Source of the DNA: Undaria pinnatifida
Taxonomy: Eukaryota; Sar; Phaeophyceae; Laminariales; Alariaceae
NCBI GenBank assembly: GCA_012845835.1
Contig: JABAKD010000010.1
Span: 16,751,204 to 16,815,203 of the forward strand
Length of the DNA stretch: 64,000 bases
Reading direction: 5' to 3'
Shown here piece by piece: positions 58,831-64,000 of the stretch; position 1 is the stretch's first letter, and each line of letters opens with the position of its first letter. The notes under the pieces are model-generated. The model was not told where the DNA came from. It did not search any database and saw nothing but the letters and a program-made list of their open reading frames with translations. The translations under genes were made by a program, and so were the position numbers.

Positions 58831-59459
58831 GCATGTTCGCTGATGCCGGAGTGGTCTCCCTCTTCCATCGAGGACGCCACCTCGACGACATCCTCATCAC
58901 CATCACCGGCGGCGACACCGGCCCCGCGGACGTACAGAAGGAGACAGCCGCCGCCGGTCGCCGCAGGATATTCCTCGCCGCTCACCCCCCACGCAACGAG
59001 GATGGTGGGCGAGAGAGGCGACGAGCGCGTGCCGGGAAGGACCAGATCGGAGGGTCGTCAGCTTTCAGGCGTGCCGGAAGAAGCCGTCTCTATGCCGCTG
59101 CCGGAGGCGACGCCGTTCGACCACGGGGTAGGTCTCCTATCTCATGCGGGGGAGGATGTGCTGCTGTCGCTGCTGGCCAACCGACGGGCCCTGAACGCGA
59201 AACGAGTGCTCCTGCAGGGGCACGGATCTGGTGAGCTGGGGGGCGGAGGCAAGCAGCATGCGGGGTCGGGGGGCGTGGAGGAGAGCAAAGGTGCACCGCC
59301 ATACGACACCATGGGCGGGGGGGAGAGCGGGGGCAGCTATTGGTCGCTTGGGCCGTCGGGGCGGGGAGTGCCGCTCGGCCTTGTGTCGCGCCTCGCCACG
59401 CGGGAAGGTGTCGATGCAGCTCTTCGCGAGATGCGCCTCTCTCACCTGCGGCCCGACAT

Positions 59460-60430
59460 GCCCCTCTGCCACGCCAAGGACCTCCGCGTACCCAAGACGT
59501 TCAGGGAGGCGCGTGACGGTGAGCATGGCGTGCAGTTCATGGACGCGGCTAAGCGTGAAGTGTTCGGTTTGCTTGAAGGAGGGGCGTTCGAAATTGTTGA
59601 CAAGTAGCAACGAATAGACAACGTGATCAGTAGCAAGCTCATTTTGGATTGGAAGGTTGATCAATTTGGTTGGCCTACGAAAGCGAAGGCGAGCCTTGTA
59701 GCTAGGGGTGACATGCAGAGAGAGTACATTGACTTTGGAGATTTGTACGCGCCTACTGTTGCTTCGTCCAGTGTCCGTTTGTTGGCTGCGTTGGCGTGTG
59801 AGCATGACCTAGAGTTGTGCCATTTCGATATAGACCAGGCTTTTGTGAGGGCAGATCTTGCCGAGGATGTCTACATGCGATTGCCAGAAGGGTGTGGTTC
59901 GTTGTCAGGGAAGGTTGTGAACCTGAGCAAGAGTCTTTATGGTTTGAGGCAGGCATCCAGGCAGTGGTATGCATTGCTGAGGAAGTGTCTTTTGGCTTTG
60001 GGGTTTGTGCAGTGCTTGGCTGATTCGTGTGTTTTTCGTTTGGTTGAAGGGGGGGAAGTAGCGATGCACCTAGTGGTGCAGGTTGATGATCTTTTTGCCG
60101 GGGGAAAAAAGGAAAAATGCTATCAGTTCGGTAAGGATCTCGGACGTCTCGTTGAAGTTAAGTCGTTGGGCGAGCTCAAGCGGTACTCGGGGTGCTATTA
60201 CGAGAGACAGGGAGGCAGGGAGGTTGACTATTTCGCAACAGACGTACACGGAAGAATTGGGAGAGAAGTATGGTGTGGAATGAGGCAACGCTATCCCGAT
60301 TCCTACAACTTGGAGGCTTTGGGATTTTGACGTTGACGAGCCGAATGTTCTGCTTCCTTTCCGAGAGTTGATCGGGGCGCTTTTGTGGATTGCCTTGTTG
60401 ATTGACCAGGCCGGATATCGCGAATTCAGT
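59460..60430 (+). pseudogene. copia-2 reverse transcriptase part
   Basis: Shows KAKASLVARGDMQREYIDFG, LELCHFDIDQAFVRADL, VYMRLPEGCG, KSLYGLRQASRQWYALL, then the catalytic region VQVDDLFAGGKKEKC and LGELKRYSGCYYER. These are the RVT_2 (copia) landmarks in order. Confidence 0.92.
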
Positions 60431-60506
60431 GAGGGCAGTAGCAAGGTATTGCAGTGCGCCGAAGCCGATCCACTAGAAAGCGGCACGTAGTATACTAAGG
60501 TATGCA

Positions 60507-61030
60507 ATGAGGACGAGCTATTTTGGGATTTCCTTCCAGAAGGGGGCGTTCACGGGGATTAGTTTGATTTCGTTCGCAGATGCCGACTATGCTTCGCGCA
60601 GTACGGACAGGAGAAGCGTGTCGAGGGGAGTAGTGATGTGTGCGGGGGGGCCTGTTTCGTGGCACTCCAAGACGCAGAAGTGTGTGACTCTCTCGACTAC
60701 TCAGGCGGTGTATGTGGCAATGTCGGACATGGAGAAGGAGATTTTGTTTTTGAGGCAGGTTCGGTGTTTTATGTTGCCGAAGGCAAGGATGCCGTGCATT
60801 GCCATGTATGTGGATAACGAGGGTGCCATCCAAATAGCAAAGCACTTGATTTCGAACTCGAACTCGAAGCACCTTGACGTGAGGCATCACTTTTTGAGGG
60901 AACTGGTATAAAGGAAGGAGGTCGAAATTATCCACGTAGCGTCGCAGTACCAGCATGCTGACTTTTTCACCAAGGCGTTACCTGAGAGGGAGTTTGAATT
61001 TTACCGGGGGATACTGATGAATTTGATGTG
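60507..61030 (+). pseudogene. copia-2 RNase H part
   Basis: SFADADYASRSTDRRSVSRG, KCVTLSTTQAVYVAMSDMEK, YVDNEGAIQIAKHLISNS and SKHLDVRHHFLREL, then a QYQHADFFTKALP-like tail near 60950-60985, are the copia RNase H signature. Last domain before the 3' LTR. Confidence 0.92.
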
Positions 61031-61389
61031 ATTTCTCTCTCGGATAGTGTTTGATTTTCTGACTTTCTATTTCTCACTCTGGTACACGTTTCTTTGTTTT
61101 GTTTTCTGATGTATATTTATGAGAGTTTAAGGACTTGCATTCAAATTGATCGATGGAAGATACTGAATAGTGTTTGAGTTTTAATGGTCATGGGTGTAAT
61201 GGCATAAACATAACAAAGGGGAGGTAATGGATTTTTGAGTGTTTTTGCAAATAAATGCAACTTTTTTTTGTTTTTTGGACTTAGTGAGTATAGAAAACCT
61301 ATGCAGTATTTTGGTATTTGGGAATGTACGTTTTAACAAAGTACCATGGTAGTCTGGATAAATCATGACAATGTTGCGAGTAGGGGGGC
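61031..61389 (+). other. copia-2 3' untranslated segment
   Basis: AT-rich, without frames, ending in the purine tract next to the right LTR. Confidence 0.6.
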
Positions 61390-62459
61390 TGTCGGACGTA
61401 CTCACTCCATTGTCAGATTGCAGACAAGAATGTCCGTCGAAAAGATGGATCGGAGAATTCGGGGGGTTTCGTATATATATTATAAAAATTAAAATACACT
61501 CCAGCTGTGAGATCGAAGATTTCGTCGAAACTCATCATCTTTGCAAGCTGTGTGTGATACTCCGATCGCGCGCATTACGAGTTGTGTGTCCTCATTAAGG
61601 ATATAGGTCGGCGACTCCCCTTGCAACTACAGTGTAGCTATCAGGGTCAACAGGATGATTTTAGTCAGTCTGTGCGCGGAAACTATAAAACTCGTTTCTG
61701 AGGGGGACAAAATCTGACAGCTGTGAAGGGAAAGGGGGGCCTGGTTTTGATCAAAAGCGAGCGGGTTTGGAGGGGGGCGGGGGGGGGGGGGGGGGGGGGA
61801 AGGGGCAATTTGTGCATGTAAGCTATAAATCCTTTCGAGGGAATAAATCTGACGGTTTTGGCACCAGTATATTATTGGGGGCGGGGGGGGGGGGGGGGGG
61901 GGGGGGTTGGGGCGGGGGGGGGGGGGGGGGGGGTTGGGGCGGGGGGGGAGGGGGGGGGGGTTGGGGCGGGGGGGGGGGGGGGGGGGGGGGGCAGCTCAAT
62001 ATGTATGTGCCTGGAAACTATACATTATTTTTATATATGTGTGGAGGATGGATTTTCACAACGGGATTTTGTGTTGTGGGTTTTTATGTGCCCGAATAAT
62101 GTCCCTCTATTTTTTTACTCTATTGCTGCGTCTATATTGTCTCTATTCTGTGTCTCTTCTACGGCTACCACGCCAAGGGCTACCGCGCCCTATCTATATT
62201 GCAAGGGCTATCATGCCTTCACCACTGCACGGCTACCACGCCTGTGTATTTATATCCCGGCTACCACGCCACAGTTCAGAGTTCCATTTATTTATGGGTT
62301 ATCACACCTGAGCTATCACGCTCCACAACACACGTAAATCGGGTTATCACACCCGCCTTAGTTAGTAGCTCGTAGTTTACCGATCACCGGCTATTGCGGC
62401 CACCCTTCTTCTCCACCTACACCACCACCGGGGCGTTACACGTACCAACCTGCTCCACA
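61390..62459 (+). repeat. copia-2 3' LTR
   Basis: Partner of 53278-54501, followed directly by CAAGG. Holds G21 (61779-61799) and G-rich tracts between about 61878 and 61991, three of them joined by TTGGGGC. Confidence 0.92.
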
Positions 62460-62710
62460 CAAGGCACATCATTACAATTCGACGATGTGCAGCGTTAGTG
62501 CCAGCAAAAAAGAAACGGAGGGAAAGCCGAACATTCAGACCACGGAAAAACATAAAAGCACGAAACAATGTTTCACCACACACAGCAGTGAGTAGTAGTA
62601 CCTGCATGCAGTATCCACGATGGTACAACAATCAACACAACAACAAACAGCTACACGAATATTTATATTCTCCATCGTGTTTTGGTATTTTTTATTTTTA
62701 TTTTTTTTTA

Positions 62711-62778
62711 TCCTCCGGCGGATGGGGAAAAATAAAGCTTTAGCTCACCACACTTCCGCGTATTTTCATACGCGTCGT
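62711..62778 (+). repeat. TCCTCCGGCGGAT dispersed repeat, copy 2
   Basis: TCCTCCGGCGGATGGGGAAA, AAAGCTTTAGCTCACCACAC and CGTATTTTCATACGCGTCGT match 47671-47734. Confidence 0.8.
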
Positions 62779-63578
62779 GTGTCGATTTAACTCAGTTGCT
62801 TTCGCAGCCCAACGCTAGCTGGCGCACCCTTCGAGTCCCATTGTAGGTTTTGGTATCATCGTGCTGTGGACTATGTTTCTTTCGCTCCCATTCCTTCTAT
62901 TTTTATTTTTGTTTATTTATTTTTTCATCCCATTTATTATCCTCGCACTACTCTCGCGTTCCCTTCCGCTTATTAATTGTAGTAGTAACTCAGATCCGGG
63001 ATCACATAGCGGGCCCTCTTCCCCCCTCCCCACTATACGGTACGTGCCTTTATGTATATCGCGAGAATAAAGCAGCATTTTCTTCTCTCGTCGGCTCGCG
63101 TCGAATTGTGTATACCAACCAGGTATTATTAACGTCTTCCCAATCTTCCTTTTTCCTGGTTGTTGTCCACGTCCCTATCATTGTAATGTGGACTTCGGTC
63201 CATTGGTATCTATCTGTTTGATTCGTAGTCACTATCTTGAGTACTGTAACGGTACTCCGAGTGGGGGATGCGTGGTTGGTCGGTGTTGGGAAGCGTGCCC
63301 CTCATGGGTTCCGGTGTATTTATTGGCTCTCCATAGATAGGCTCGTTGGACGGGCTCAAAGCTTACTATGCATTTTTTCCTTACATAAAATACTAACATG
63401 ACAGACATAACAGGGCGAGGCAGGGTAATGCAGGATAGTGAGTTGAGGGGCGTCCTGCTTGTCCCATCATCGTCACTTACCTACTGCATTATCGCCCATC
63501 TATGATGGCCTTGACGTGAGTGTGGCACGCACTGGGTATCACCTCATTATCTTTCTAGAGCCATCCATGCCGCTGCTT

Positions 63579-63597
63579 CCCCCCCCCCCCCCCCCCC
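63579..63597. repeat. Poly-C tract (19 bases)
   Basis: A pure C run followed by further C-rich tracts near 63695-63740, next to the inverted LTR fragment. Confidence 0.9.
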
Positions 63598-63699
63598 GCC
63601 CCGCCCCGAACGCCCCCTTCTTCCCCACCACCCGCACCATCGCCTAGACCTAGCACCACACGTATAACGAACCCCTCACCTAAAACCCTTCCTTTCCCC

Positions 63700-64000
63700 C
63701 CCCCCCCGCCCCCACCCCCCACCTCCCCAACCCTCCCCACCCCTTCGAAAACTCCGCCCTCTCTCTACTCACTGATTGTACGAGTTACCCCAGGATATAC
63801 ATGATGAACTGATGCATTCTTTCCAAAACCGTCACACTTATCCCCTCAAAATAATGTATAGTTTCCACGCACAGATTGAGCTGCCCCACACGCCCCACCC
63901 CCGCCCCAACCCCCCCATGACAAACTGGTGCATTTATTTGTTTATTTATTTATTTATTTATTTTCCCCCAAACCGTCACATTTACCCCCTTACAAGGATT
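63700..64000 (-). repeat. Fragment of copia-2 LTR, inverted, runs off the window
   Basis: CTCTCTCTACTCACTGATTG, ACCCCAGGATATACATGATG, ATAATGTATAGTTTCCACGC and GACAAACTGGTGCAT are the inverse of the LTR text at about 53840-54060. A (TTTA)n microsatellite at about 63930-63963 replaces the poly-A tract seen in the left LTR. Confidence 0.85.

Larger units (their letters stand above)
53278..62459 (+). mobile_element. Ty1/copia LTR retrotransposon with long LTRs, plus strand (copia-2)
   Basis: A 9.2-kb element. LTRs 53278-54501 (1224 bp) and 61390-62459 (1070 bp) both run TGTCGGACGTACTCACTCC ... ctccaca. CAAGG is duplicated at 53273-53277 and 62460-62464, and a purine tract AGTAGGGGGGC adjoins the right LTR. 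Plus-strand order is Gag, knuckle-like motif, integrase, Pro/Ala-repeat linker, reverse transcriptase, RNase H: copia. The length difference between LTRs is mainly homopolymer tracts and a short indel block; otherwise they agree closely, so the insertion is young. Ends look whole; the coding part is broken, with several breaks. Confidence 0.93.
62465..63699. other. Stretch without recognised gene
   Basis: Contains copy 2 of the TCCTCCGGCGGAT repeat and a T/A-rich segment near 62880-62950 with a hydrophobic shadow frame. Nothing else is recognised. Confidence 0.35.

Noticed and set aside
57600-59234. Longest open frame in the window (544 codons)
   Set aside because: It runs from copia integrase out of frame into the linker minisatellite, where all three plus frames are open. 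Not a separate gene.
1-64000. Defence island, toxin system or biosynthetic cluster
   Set aside because: No recognisable enzymes other than retroelement domains; nothing in the sequence supports such a system.

Overview
This looks like a repeat-dominated stretch of a eukaryotic nuclear genome. No operons, Shine-Dalgarno sites or prokaryotic gene packing are visible. Most of the window is transposable elements, fossil elements and degenerate tandem repeats. Only one reading frame looks like an intact host-type gene: an intronless 319-codon frame at 49849-50808. Two Ty1/copia elements with intact ends, an early-branching type of LINE and a compact intronless gene among repeats would suit a multicellular alga. 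A red alga such as Chondrus is my best guess, but that is inference from style and not a sequence match.

Layout. 1-8.2 kb: degenerate ~46-bp tandem repeats, two copies of a ~240-bp MITE-like module, GAGC/GACC-rich simple repeats, no convincing gene. 8.2-12.5 kb: a decayed non-LTR retrotransposon (RING-like N terminus, reverse transcriptase, C-terminal zinc-finger/nuclease-like part) interrupted by a 233-bp copy of the module, which has a 5-bp target duplication. 13.5-28.06 kb: two ~95% similar ~496-bp direct repeats with LTR-like ends, 14 kb apart, bracketing many degenerate repeats. 28.2-29.5 kb: relic of a C2H2-finger, acidic, AT-hook-like gene. 29.78-32.71 kb: a 2.9-kb LTR element with no coding capacity and a clean AGCTC target duplication. 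33.14-39.55 kb: minus-strand copia element with GGTAC duplication. 41.8-48.2 kb: repeat mosaic containing a 2.57-kb TIR element flanked by TTAA, itself made of a ~1.2-kb tandem duplication. 48.6-50.8 kb: a ~225-bp tandem repeat array running up to the start codon of the host-type gene. 53.28-62.46 kb: plus-strand copia element with long (1.07-1.22 kb) LTRs and CAAGG duplication. Fragments of that LTR lie inverted at 25.0-25.4, 40.3-40.5 and 63.7-64.0 kb.

The genes do not form a pathway. The organising logic is nested insertion: elements can be ordered by target duplications and by which interrupts which. I found no defence system, CRISPR array, gene cluster or clearly new enzymatic system. 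The best leads for novelty are the TTAA-flanked composite element, the non-coding LTR element, the MITE-like module, and the internally repeated protein with its tandem-repeat upstream region.
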